From contig CAKUXD010000006.1 of assembly GCA_934699705.1 (NCBI GenBank), positions 9,582 through 73,581 on the forward strand: DNA of 64,000 nucleotides, read 5' to 3'. This stretch comes from an uncultured Candidatus Melainabacteria bacterium. Its GTDB lineage: Bacteria; Cyanobacteriota; Vampirovibrionia; Gastranaerophilales; Gastranaerophilaceae. The notes beneath the pieces are model-generated. The model made no database searches. It saw only the letters and a program-made list of their open reading frames with translations, and was not told the DNA's origin. The first letter of the stretch is position 1, and each line of letters begins with the position of its first letter. Both the position numbers and the translations under genes were made by a program. This document shows positions 6,367 to 14,864 of the stretch, in pieces.

Positions 6367-8217
6367 TTGATTAACAAAGATACATTAATTAAACAAGAGA
6401 AAGAAATCTTATATAATAAGACTTTGACAACAAATCCTATTTCGGGTGCAGGTTTTATGCCTCGTATGTCTGCTTCTGTTGCAAGAACAACTTCAAACAG
6501 ATTGTACGGTGGTTATAATTCAAATAATACTGACCGCGTTTTTGCTACAACTGATTTTAGAGAAATTATTAGTTCTTTAAGCTCTACATTGAAGGGCAAA
6601 ACTAATATTGCTGATTTTTATAGCTCTTTACATTCTCTATTAGTAAACAAATTAGGCGCTCAATTTAGCGCAATTGGTTTATTTCAAGAAAAATCAAAAT
6701 GTATCAATATAAAATTAACTGATAAAGTTGGTGGAACATATTCATCAAGAGTTTTCTTGTCAGATGATACAAATCCAATCGTTGAATGTTTCAATTCACA
6801 AGAAACAGTTATTAAAAAAGATTCAAAATTCTTAAAATTATCATATTTACAAAGCCCAGCAGTTGCTGTTATTCCTTTGATTTCAGTAAACGAATGCTTA
6901 GGCGTTATGATTATTGGCGATAATAAAGTTGAAGAAAATGCTGATTTATATTCATTAATTGCTAGTCATTATGCGTTATTTATGCACAATGCTGAGTTAA
7001 TGGAACAAGCAAATGCTCACGCAAATACAGATTCTTTAACTTCTTTACATAATCATAGAGGTTTCCAAGAAATCTTATCAACAGAACTTGAAAAAGCTGA
7101 AAAAGCAAAATCAACACTTTCTGTTATTATGATGGACGTTAATAACATCTCTAAAATTAATAGAGAGTTAGGACACGCAAAAGGCGACGAAGTTATTAAA
7201 TTAGTTGCGGAAAAAGTTAAACAAAACATTCGTTCAAATGATACTGCAGGTCGTTACGGTGGCGATGAAATCGCTATTATTCTTCCTGATACAGATACAA
7301 ACGAAGCTAAATATTTAGCTGAATATTTAACATATAGCTTATCTTGTTGCTTTATAGATGATGTAGGACCAGTAAAAGTTTCAGTTGGTATTGCAAATTA
7401 CCCACAATGTGCAAAAGATCAAGAAAAATTACTAGTTTCAGCAGAACAAGCAATGTATATTTCTCAATCTAAAGGCTACAAAGATGGTATGTCTGCAATT
7501 ATCAGTTCTTCAGATTTCAATTTCTGGGACGATATGGCATTACATTCATTCGCAGAAGTTTTAACTAAACGTCATTCTCAATTAGGTGTAAACTTCGAAG
7601 AAGAATTAGTTACTAAATTTGCAAACGAAGAAATTTCTTCTCAACATCACTTAGAAGAATTAGCAACTTCTTTAGCTGGTGCGATTGATGCAAAAGATCC
7701 TTATACAAAAGGTCATTCAACATCTGTTTCTAAATATGCAGAAGCATTAGCCAGAGCATTAAATATGCCTGAAGCAGAAGTTCAAAGAATAAAATTAGGT
7801 GCATTATTACACGACGTTGGTAAAATTGGTATTCCTGAAAGCGTATTAAAGAAACCAACTCACTTATCTGACGAAGAATGGGAAGTTATGAAGCAACACC
7901 CTACAATCGGTGCAGAAAAAGTGTTAATGCAAAACGAAGCATTAAAGGACTTAATGCCAATGGTTAAATATCACCACGAACACATTGATGGTTCAGGATA
8001 CCCTTGCAAATTAAAAGGTGATGAAATTCCATTAGAAGCAAGAATTGTAGCAGTTGCTGATACATACCACGCTTTAATTAGTGATAGACCTTACAGAAAA
8101 GGTTTAGGTGTAGAAAAGGCTTGTGAAATCTTACAATCAGGCGCAGGAACTCAATGGGACGCTGAGTTAGTAAGAAAATTCATTCAAATCGCTCCTGCAT
8201 TAGCAACAACAATCTAA
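6367..8217 (+). CDS. GAF-GGDEF-HD-GYP cyclic-di-GMP signalling protein
   Basis: This encodes 616 residues and combines synthesis-type and hydrolysis-type c-di-GMP domains in one soluble protein. A GAF sensor occupies about residues 75-210. The GGDEF domain (about 220-375) has signature GGDEI (298-302) and an intact RSND inhibitory site (289-292). The HD-GYP phosphodiesterase has HD at 482-483 and HHEHIDGSGYP at 536-546. The final F of GGDEF is I, so cyclase activity is uncertain, while the HD-GYP looks complete. The start is a TTG with AGGA 8 nt upstream; the first in-frame ATG is at 6457. No membrane segment is visible. A terminator follows. Confidence 0.9.
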   Translation: MINKDTLIKQEKEILYNKTLTTNPISGAGFMPRMSASVARTTSNRLYGGYNSNNTDRVFATTDFREIISSLSSTLKGKTNIADFYSSLHSLLVNKLGAQFSAIGLFQEKSKCINIKLTDKVGGTYSSRVFLSDDTNPIVECFNSQETVIKKDSKFLKLSYLQSPAVAVIPLISVNECLGVMIIGDNKVEENADLYSLIASHYALFMHNAELMEQANAHANTDSLTSLHNHRGFQEILSTELEKAEKAKSTLSVIMMDVNNISKINRELGHAKGDEVIKLVAEKVKQNIRSNDTAGRYGGDEIAIILPDTDTNEAKYLAEYLTYSLSCCFIDDVGPVKVSVGIANYPQCAKDQEKLLVSAEQAMYISQSKGYKDGMSAIISSSDFNFWDDMALHSFAEVLTKRHSQLGVNFEEELVTKFANEEISSQHHLEELATSLAGAIDAKDPYTKGHSTSVSKYAEALARALNMPEAEVQRIKLGALLHDVGKIGIPESVLKKPTHLSDEEWEVMKQHPTIGAEKVLMQNEALKDLMPMVKYHHEHIDGSGYPCKLKGDEIPLEARIVAVADTYHALISDRPYRKGLGVEKACEILQSGAGTQWDAELVRKFIQIAPALATTI

Positions 8218-8223
8218 AATTTT

Positions 8224-8257
8224 AAAAGACTTCCTTTTTAAAGGAAGTCTTTTTTTT
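8224..8257 (+). terminator. Intrinsic terminator after the GGDEF/HD-GYP gene
   Basis: AAAGACTTCC pairs with GGAAGTCTTT around a short T/A loop and is followed by eight T residues. It begins a few bases after the stop at 8217. Confidence 0.9.
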
Positions 8258-8321
8258 ATACATTAAATGATTGATTTTTAAGAATTTTGTTACAAAATTT
8301 GCTTTTTGTAAAAATTTTGGG

Positions 8322-8350
8322 TTGAAAATCGTTTCAAAATTTGTTAAAAT
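8322..8350 (+). promoter_or_regulatory. fliD: Candidate promoter for fliD
   Basis: TTGAAA (8322-8327), 17 bp, then TAAAAT (8345-8350), about 75 nt before the fliD start. It resembles a vegetative promoter rather than a FliA (sigma28) promoter. Confidence 0.6.
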
Positions 8351-8425
8351 GGGTAAGTATTAAATATATATGGATATATTATATGTTTAATTGATGAGTA
8401 TATTAAAATTATGGAGGATTTTAAT

Positions 8426-10204
8426 ATGGGCGTAATAAGTTTTTCAGGCTTGGCCTCAGGTATGGATACCAGCACGTGGATTGAAGCCTTAGTTAAGATA
8501 AAACAGCAGTCAGTAACGACTTTGCAAAATAAACAGACTGAAATTCGAAAATCTCAGTCAACTTTAAGTGATATAAAATCAAAAGTAACTAATTTAAGAA
8601 GTTCTATTGAAAAAATTACCGATGCAAAATTAGGTGGTTCTTTTGATATTTTTTCAAAAAATACTGTTACTTCATCAAACAAAAGTGTTGTAGATGCAGT
8701 AGCTACATCTGATGCGGCAAGACAAAATTTAGATGTAATTGTCAATAAATTAGCAACATCAACAACTGCAACCTCAAAATTAGGTGCAGAAGGTTTGATT
8801 TCTGCTGATACAAAATACAGTTCGTTATCGGCAGGAAATGCTAAAACTGGTGCTTTTAGTATTTATGTTGATGGCGTAAAACACTCGATTAATATTGATG
8901 AAGAAAGCACAATTGGTAGTATTCTTGATGATATTTCAGCTATTGACGGAGTAAGTGCTTCAGTTGTTGATGGAAAAGTTTCAATTTCAGCTGAAGGTAA
9001 ATCTTTAGTTGTTGGTTCATCTACTGATGAAGCAAATTTTGCTTCAATCGCAGGTCTTGTAAGAAATGATGAAACTGGTGCTTATGAAAGTTATACAGGT
9101 GTTTCAAAAATCAACACATCTGCAAAATTAGTCGATGTATTTGGAGATTCAGTAAAAGGTACGTTAAAAGTTGGTAATGCTACTTTTACGATAGATGAAG
9201 ATACTTCGATGAAATCTTTGATTGGTGCAATTAATCGTGATGAAGATGCTGGAGTTACAGCATATTGGGACGCATCAGCTGGCGAAATGGTTATGAAATC
9301 TAAGACTGAAGGTGCTTTTAATATTAATATTGAAGCTGGTACAAGCAATTTTACGAACTTGTTAGGTTTAACAAAAGGTGAATTTGATGAAAATGGCGAA
9401 TATAAAAAAGATGCAGATGGCAAGTATCTTTCAGCTTTAAATAAGCAAGATTTGGGTGATTATGCGCAATTATCAATTAATGGCACAACTGTTATATCTT
9501 CCTCAAATACTGTAACAAGCGATATTTCAGGTATTGAAGGCTTGACTTTAACTTTAAAATCAGTTTCAAAACCTAATGAAGATAAGGTTATCGAACCAAC
9601 TACAATTTCTGTTGCTCAAGATGAAGAGGCGTTGTTATCTGCGGTTAAATCTTTCGTAGAGGCTTATAATAACACGCTTTCATCAATTGATAAAAATACT
9701 TCTTATGGTGATACTTTATATGGTGAAACATCGTTAACTACATTTAGAAATAATTTGAGAAGAACAGCTACGGCTTCTGTTGACAATGATACGATGAAAT
9801 TATTGTCGGATATTGGTATTACGACTGGTGCAGTTTCAAATACTACAAGTACATCTTCTGTAAATAAATTACAAATTGATGAAAAGAAATTCAAAGAAGC
9901 CTTGGCTAAAAATCCAGATGGTGTTAAAAAACTTCTTGTTGGTGATAACAAAGGTAATGATACTTCTGGTGGCGTTTTGAACAAGTTAGAAAAAATAACT
10001 GAGGATTCGCTTGAAGTTTCTTCTGGATATTTTGATGCAAAAACTAAATCTTATGAAAAAAGGTTATCAGATATGGCATCTTCGATAAAAAGAGAGCAAT
10101 CAAAAGTGGATTCATATCAAACAAGATTGCAAAAGCAATTTAATAATATGGAAACTTTGATTGCGTCTATTCAAAAGAATTATAGTCAATTATCCATAAA
10201 TTAA
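8426..10204 (+). CDS. fliD: Flagellar hook-associated protein 2 (filament cap) FliD
   Basis: This encodes 592 residues. FliD caps the flagellar filament and helps exported flagellin fold and polymerise. The N-terminus has the FliD signature FSGLASGMDTSTWIEALVKI, followed by coiled coil. The C-terminal domain (from about residue 405) includes LLSAVKSFVEAYNNTL and ends in a helix with Gln/Lys/Met-rich coiled coil. The ATG at 8426 follows GGAGG; an in-frame ATG at 8411 precedes that site and is not used. It has its own promoter and no other flagellar structural gene beside it. It ends 1 nt before the convergent aroB. Confidence 0.93.
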   Translation: MGVISFSGLASGMDTSTWIEALVKIKQQSVTTLQNKQTEIRKSQSTLSDIKSKVTNLRSSIEKITDAKLGGSFDIFSKNTVTSSNKSVVDAVATSDAARQNLDVIVNKLATSTTATSKLGAEGLISADTKYSSLSAGNAKTGAFSIYVDGVKHSINIDEESTIGSILDDISAIDGVSASVVDGKVSISAEGKSLVVGSSTDEANFASIAGLVRNDETGAYESYTGVSKINTSAKLVDVFGDSVKGTLKVGNATFTIDEDTSMKSLIGAINRDEDAGVTAYWDASAGEMVMKSKTEGAFNINIEAGTSNFTNLLGLTKGEFDENGEYKKDADGKYLSALNKQDLGDYAQLSINGTTVISSSNTVTSDISGIEGLTLTLKSVSKPNEDKVIEPTTISVAQDEEALLSAVKSFVEAYNNTLSSIDKNTSYGDTLYGETSLTTFRNNLRRTATASVDNDTMKLLSDIGITTGAVSNTTSTSSVNKLQIDEKKFKEALAKNPDGVKKLLVGDNKGNDTSGGVLNKLEKITEDSLEVSSGYFDAKTKSYEKRLSDMASSIKREQSKVDSYQTRLQKQFNNMETLIASIQKNYSQLSIN

Positions 10205-10205
10205 G

Positions 10206-11288
10206 TTATTTTAAGACTTCTTTAAAAGCGTTTAAGTCAAGGTCGCTTTCTTTGACGTATCCTTTTAGTGTTGGAACAATTACTTTTATAACGTCATTTT
10301 CAGCTTTTTTATCTTTTCTCATAATTAAAATCAATTTTTCAATTGGATAGTTGAAGGATTGATTGCTGAAATTGTATTTTTCAAGCAGATTAATTGCCAA
10401 TTCTCTATAATTTGCGTCGATTAGTTTTAAATAGTGCGCATAATTAAATATAAAATACAATCCATAAATTACAGCTTCGCCATGCGTGTATTTTTTGTAA
10501 TTGGTTATTTTTTCAAGTGCGTGAGCAAAAGTATGTCCAAAGTTAAGTATTTTTCTTAATCCGCTTTCTTTTTCATCTTTTGTTACAACGGAGATTTTTA
10601 ATTCAATACAAACTTGAATAACTTTTTCAATAAATCTCAAATCTCTATTAAGTATTTTATCTGCGTGAACAGATAAAAAGTCGAATAAACCATATTCAAA
10701 CATAGCTTCGCAACTTTTTTCTATGAACGCATATTTTACAATTTCGCCGAGTCCGCTTTTGAATTGTCTGTCGTCAAGTGTATTTAAGAAGTTCAAATTG
10801 ATATACACTGCTTTGGGTTGGTAAAATGCGCCTACGAGGTTTTTGCCATAATTGGTATCAATTGCAACTTTTCCGCCAACCGAGGAGTCAACGCAAGCTA
10901 AAAGTGTTGTCGGTACTTGTATGAAATTAATTCCGCGCATGTACGTTGATGCTACAAATCCGGTTATATCGCCAACAACACCGCCACCAATTGCTATTAA
11001 TGCGCTTTTTCTATCTAGTCCTTTTTTTGAACAAAATTCTAGTATTTTTTGATAATTTTTGAAGTTTTTTTCTTTTTCACCGTCTTTTAAAACGAAAATA
11101 TTTTCTGGATTAAAGCCTAAATTTTTATCATAAAGTTTATAGACTTTTTCGCTAATAACGACGACATATTTTGGAAAATCAAAATCTTTAAATATTCTGT
11201 CTTTTAATTCGTTAATAGGCTCAAAATCAATATGGATAGGGTAATACTGATTTTTTTCTTGTATTTCAACATCAATTTTGTTTGGCAT
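10206..11288 (-). CDS. aroB: 3-dehydroquinate synthase
   Basis: This encodes about 360 residues. AroB converts DAHP to 3-dehydroquinate with NAD and a divalent metal, the second shikimate step. Visible hallmarks are IGGGVVGDITGFVAST, the nucleotide-site QVPTTLLACVDSSVGGKVAID, and the metal-site segments GHTFAHALEK and HGEAV. The ATG at 11288 has GAGG close upstream; an in-frame TTG at 11297 is the alternative. The start overlaps aroK by 17 nt. The gene order aroC-aroK-aroB on the minus strand forms a coupled shikimate operon. Confidence 0.95.
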   Translation of the reverse strand: MPNKIDVEIQEKNQYYPIHIDFEPINELKDRIFKDFDFPKYVVVISEKVYKLYDKNLGFNPENIFVLKDGEKEKNFKNYQKILEFCSKKGLDRKSALIAIGGGVVGDITGFVASTYMRGINFIQVPTTLLACVDSSVGGKVAIDTNYGKNLVGAFYQPKAVYINLNFLNTLDDRQFKSGLGEIVKYAFIEKSCEAMFEYGLFDFLSVHADKILNRDLRFIEKVIQVCIELKISVVTKDEKESGLRKILNFGHTFAHALEKITNYKKYTHGEAVIYGLYFIFNYAHYLKLIDANYRELAINLLEKYNFSNQSFNYPIEKLILIMRKDKKAENDVIKVIVPTLKGYVKESDLDLNAFKEVLK

Positions 11289-11796
11289 TTTCCTCAATCC
11301 TTTTCATAATTTCGTTAATGATATTATAGAAAGTTTTATCAGTAGTGTCAACTGTGATGAGAGCTTTCGCATAATTACGTTCTCTTTTTTTTAGTATCTC
11401 ATTGACTTTTTCAATTCCAAAACCTTGTTTTAAAAGTGGTCTGTGAGTTTCATTTTTTATTCGGTTAAATAAAGTTTCACCAGAAGCCTTTAAATACACT
11501 GTATAACCATTCTTGTTTAAATTTTCGCGATTAATTTCTTTTTCAAAAGCACCGCCACCAAGTGAAATAATCTGATTTTCTTGCATGCAAAGGATTTTTA
11601 TCGCAGAAGTTTCCAAATTTCTAAAATGTTCTTCTCCAAATTCAGCAAAAATATCTGAAATTTTTTTATTTTCGTGTTTTTCGATATATTCGTCAAGGTC
11701 AATCAAATCGTATTTTGGGTATGCTTCTTTTAGTTTTTGTCCAATAAAAGTTTTGCCCGCACCCATCATTCCGACAAGTATAATATTATTTTTCAT
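11272..11796 (-). CDS. aroK: Shikimate kinase
   Basis: This encodes 174 residues of a small P-loop kinase that phosphorylates shikimate with ATP. Walker A is GMMGAGKT (residues 9-16), DLDEYIE is the shikimate-binding DxD region, the Walker-B-like motif is SLGGGAF, and the lid contains the Arg of HRPLL. The start overlaps the end of aroC by 11 nt and the end overlaps aroB, so the three genes are probably translated in a coupled way. Confidence 0.95.
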   Translation of the reverse strand: MKNNIILVGMMGAGKTFIGQKLKEAYPKYDLIDLDEYIEKHENKKISDIFAEFGEEHFRNLETSAIKILCMQENQIISLGGGAFEKEINRENLNKNGYTVYLKASGETLFNRIKNETHRPLLKQGFGIEKVNEILKKRERNYAKALITVDTTDKTFYNIINEIMKRIEENAKQN

Positions 11797-12949
11797 AGTT
11801 TTTTCTTATTTCGTTTAACGAATCGCCACCGTATTTTTTCAAAAATTCATCAACTAAAATCCACGCAATACGCGCCTCAGCAACGACCGCACACGCTGGG
11901 ACTGCACAAGTATCTGAACGTTCAAAATGGGCTTCAGTTTGTTCTTTTGAATATAAATCAACAGTTTTAAGAGGAGTTCTCATTGTTGGAATTGGTTTCA
12001 TTACTGCTTTTACAACAATTGGTTCACCATTAGTTATTCCACCTTCAATACCGCCAGCATTATTGGTCTTTCTATAAATCTTATTATCTGCGATAAATAA
12101 TTCGTCGTGCATTTTGCTTCCAAGCATTTCTCCAGCTTCTGCACCAACACCGATTTCAACTGATTTTATAGCAGGAATACTCATTATTGCTTGAGCAATT
12201 CTTCCATCAATTTTTCTGTCCCAATGTACATGAGAGCCTAAGCCTATTGGTAAATTTCCAAATATGACTTCAAATTTTCCACCTAAAGTATCGCCGTTAT
12301 TTTTGGCAATATCAATAGCTTCTTTCATAATATCAGTTGCGACATCATCAGCACATCTTAGTTCGGAATGTTCTGCTGATTCTTTTAATAGTGTGTAACT
12401 TTGTGGTAAAACTTCTGCTTTAACTTTTCCAATTTGAGTTACGTGAGAAAAACCGATTATAGAAAACTCCTTGAGTATTTGCTTTGCAATTGCGCCAACT
12501 GCAACTTCAATTGCAGTTTGTCGAGCGCTTGAACGTTCTAAAACATCTCTTAAATCTTCTAGCTGATATTTTACTGAGCCTGCAAAATCAGCATGTCCTG
12601 GGCGAACTTTAGTAAAAGATTTGTCTGCAACAAGTTTAAGAATTTCTCTATTTTTCAAATCAACTTCACTTGTGCTCATTGGAATTTTCCAATTTTCAAA
12701 GTCTTTGTTTTTGATTTCTAAGCAAATTGGCGCACCAGTACTTAAACCAAGCCTAACACCTGATTTTATTTCGCATTTATCAGATTCAATCTGCATACGT
12801 TTTCCGCGTCCATATCCGACTTGACGACGTTTTAAATCGTTATTAATAAAATCTTCGCTTATTCTAAATCCAGCTGGAACGCCTTCAATTATAGCGTTCA
12901 AACATTTTCCATGACTTTCACCTGAAGTCAAAAATCTAAAATTACCCAT
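11786..12949 (-). CDS. aroC: Chorismate synthase
   Basis: This encodes 387 residues of the FMN-dependent enzyme that converts EPSP to chorismate, the last common step for aromatic amino acids. Signatures are FLTSGESHGKCL at the N-terminus, RPGHADFAGSVKY, the Arg-rich RSSARQTAIEVAVG, and GGITNGEPIVVKAVMKPIPT near the C-terminus. It is first in the minus-strand aroC-aroK-aroB run. An unrelated secreted-protein gene lies 7 nt upstream and may share the transcript. Confidence 0.97.
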   Translation of the reverse strand: MGNFRFLTSGESHGKCLNAIIEGVPAGFRISEDFINNDLKRRQVGYGRGKRMQIESDKCEIKSGVRLGLSTGAPICLEIKNKDFENWKIPMSTSEVDLKNREILKLVADKSFTKVRPGHADFAGSVKYQLEDLRDVLERSSARQTAIEVAVGAIAKQILKEFSIIGFSHVTQIGKVKAEVLPQSYTLLKESAEHSELRCADDVATDIMKEAIDIAKNNGDTLGGKFEVIFGNLPIGLGSHVHWDRKIDGRIAQAIMSIPAIKSVEIGVGAEAGEMLGSKMHDELFIADNKIYRKTNNAGGIEGGITNGEPIVVKAVMKPIPTMRTPLKTVDLYSKEQTEAHFERSDTCAVPACAVVAEARIAWILVDEFLKKYGGDSLNEIRKNYEK

Positions 12950-12956
12950 TTTTTCC

Positions 12957-13424
12957 TTATTTATCTACGTAATGTAAAAATATTTGTTGTTTTGTTTGCA
13001 TCATTTCTTCAATAATTACCCAGTTACCATTTGGTTGTTTTTGCCAAATTTGATAAGTTTTTAGCCAGTAATTATCGTTCATTGGTTGTCTTAATGCGTT
13101 AATTTTTATACCATTTGAAACTTTTATTGCGGTTACATTTTTGTATTTGTTTTTGTAATTACGCATTTTAGCCGTTCCTTGACTAATTTTCATTTGTTTT
13201 GCGTAAGTTGCCATATTTGTTGTTGCATTTGCCGTTGTTCCATCAGGTTTTACAACTTGACGAATAATTTTTGCATTAGGCGAATAATAATTCAATAAAC
13301 TTGGGCTGTATGAATTTGCCGCTTGTACGTAATTATTAAAATTTGCTTTTACTGTGTCTAAATCATCTGCAAAAGCAGGTAATGCTAAAAATATTATGAA
13401 TAGTGATAGTATAATTTTTTTCAT
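12957..13424 (-). CDS. Secreted hypothetical protein, possibly NTF2-like
   Basis: This encodes 155 residues with a clear Sec signal peptide (MKKIILSLFIIFLALPAFA, cleavage likely after AFA, residue 19). The mature part has an N-terminal helix, a central NAKIIRQVVKPDG segment and a C-terminal WQKQPNGNWVIIEEMM strand, a pattern seen in SnoaL/NTF2-like folds. I do not recognise a specific family. It sits 7 nt upstream of aroC on the same strand and is downstream of the ftsZ terminator. Confidence 0.6.
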   Translation of the reverse strand: MKKIILSLFIIFLALPAFADDLDTVKANFNNYVQAANSYSPSLLNYYSPNAKIIRQVVKPDGTTANATTNMATYAKQMKISQGTAKMRNYKNKYKNVTAIKVSNGIKINALRQPMNDNYWLKTYQIWQKQPNGNWVIIEEMMQTKQQIFLHYVDK

Positions 13425-13474
13425 TTTTTATCCCTTATTTATCTATATTATTAATTTTATCACGAAAATTTGTA

Positions 13475-13506
13475 AAAAAAAGCTCCTTTTGTAGAGGAGC
13501 TTTTTT
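13475..13506 (-). terminator. Terminator downstream of ftsZ
   Basis: AAAAAGCTCCT pairs with AGGAGCTTTTT with a 7-nt loop and homopolymer tracts on both sides, so it can work in either direction. It lies 22 nt beyond the ftsZ stop. Confidence 0.9.
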
Positions 13507-13528
13507 ATTTATAAATTACCCATTGTAA

Positions 13529-14686
13529 TTACTTTTTCAAGAAATCTGGAATTTCAATATTTGAAAGTCCTGGTAATGTAGGAGCTGGATTTTCTGTCTT
13601 TTTAGGAGTATTGAATGCTCCAGAGAAGAAATCAGCTGCGCTTAACTGTTTTGTTTGAGTTTTTTCTGCTTGAATTGCGCTATGTGATTTTAATTCAAAA
13701 CCAGTAGCAATAACTGTAATTTTGATTTCGCCTTGCATATTTTCATCAGTAACTGCACCAAAGATAACGATTGCATCATCTTGAACTGCATCATTGATGA
13801 TTGTCATAGCTTTAGTTACATCAGCTAATCCTAAATCTGGACCGCCAGTAATATTAACGATAACACCTTTAGCGCCATCAATTGTTGTTTCTAGCAATTT
13901 AGAATCAATAGCGTTTCTCGCAGCTTCTTCAGCTCTACCTTCGCCTTGACCTTTACCAATACCCATTAATGCAGAACCTGATGCTTGCATTACTGAACGA
14001 ACGTCTGCAAAGTCAACGTTGATTAATCCAGGGATTGTGATAATGTCTGTAATACCTTGAACACCTCTCATTAATACTTCATCAACGATTGCGAAAGATT
14101 CCATTAAGCTGAATTTTCTATCTACAACACCTAATAAGTTATCATTAGGAATTACGATGATAGCATCAACCGCTTCTTTTAATTTTTCTATACCTTGCAT
14201 TGCTTGGTTAGCACGTCTTTTACCTTCAAAACCAAAAGGTTTTGTTACAACTGCGATTGTTAAGATGCCAAGTTCTTTTGCTACTCTAGCTACGATAGGA
14301 GCGGCACCAGTACCTGTTCCGCCACCCATACCTGCTGTTACGAATACCATATCAGCACCTTCGATAGCTGCAGTAATTTCTTGACGAGCTTCTTCTGCTG
14401 CGTCTTCTCCAACTTTAGGATCTCCACCAGCACCTAAGCCATTTGTTAATTTTGTACCTAATCTAACTTTATTTGGAGCTGCGCCAAATTGTAAAACTTG
14501 CGCATCTGTGTTCATTAAGTAAAATTCTACCCCAGATAAACCAGATTTAATCATTCGGTTAACTGCGTTTCCACCGCCACCGCCAACACCGATTACTTTA
14601 ATTTTTGCTGGATTTACTACTTCTGGTGTGTAAGAATCTGTTTTTCCTACATTCAAAAATTCTGCTGCTTTGTTAAAATTATCCAC
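13529..14686 (-). CDS. ftsZ: Cell division protein FtsZ
   Basis: This encodes 385 residues of the tubulin-like GTPase of the Z ring. The N-terminal GTPase has GVGGGGGNAVNRM, the tubulin signature GMGGGTGTGAAP and NTDAQVL. A short variable linker (about 330-375) leads to the conserved C-terminal peptide IEIPDFLKK, the site for membrane tethers such as FtsA or SepF. The start is GTG with AGAGGA upstream. It is a single transcription unit, not in a dcw cluster with ftsA or ftsQ. Confidence 0.97.
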   Translation of the reverse strand: MDNFNKAAEFLNVGKTDSYTPEVVNPAKIKVIGVGGGGGNAVNRMIKSGLSGVEFYLMNTDAQVLQFGAAPNKVRLGTKLTNGLGAGGDPKVGEDAAEEARQEITAAIEGADMVFVTAGMGGGTGTGAAPIVARVAKELGILTIAVVTKPFGFEGKRRANQAMQGIEKLKEAVDAIIVIPNDNLLGVVDRKFSLMESFAIVDEVLMRGVQGITDIITIPGLINVDFADVRSVMQASGSALMGIGKGQGEGRAEEAARNAIDSKLLETTIDGAKGVIVNITGGPDLGLADVTKAMTIINDAVQDDAIVIFGAVTDENMQGEIKITVIATGFELKSHSAIQAEKTQTKQLSAADFFSGAFNTPKKTENPAPTLPGLSNIEIPDFLKK

Positions 14687-14719
14687 TGTTATTCCTCTTT
14701 GTTTGCTTTAGTTACTTAC

Positions 14720-14748
14720 ACTATAAGATAAAAATACTCTCAAGTAAA
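14720..14748 (-). promoter_or_regulatory. ftsZ: Candidate ftsZ promoter
   Basis: On the minus strand, TTTACT (14748-14743), 17 bp, then TATAGT (14725-14720), about 34 nt before the GTG start. Confidence 0.45.
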
Positions 14749-14834
14749 GAACTTTTCTTATAAAATTATTATTCAATCCTAACATTATTTCAAGAATTAT
14801 GTATTTTTATTAAAAAAAGTTTACAAATAAATTT

Positions 14835-14862
14835 AAGGACTTGTTGTTAACAAGTCCTTTTT
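14835..14862 (-). terminator. Hairpin terminator downstream of pepA
   Basis: AAGGACTTGTT (14835-14845) pairs with AACAAGTCCTT (14849-14859). It abuts the pepA stop. The better T run lies on the plus strand, but the minus-strand side is also U-rich (TTAAATTTATTT), so it can serve pepA. Confidence 0.65.
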
Positions 14863-14864
14863 TC

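Noticed and set aside
9091..9423. 110-codon minus-strand frame
   Set aside because: It is antisense to fliD with no supporting signal.
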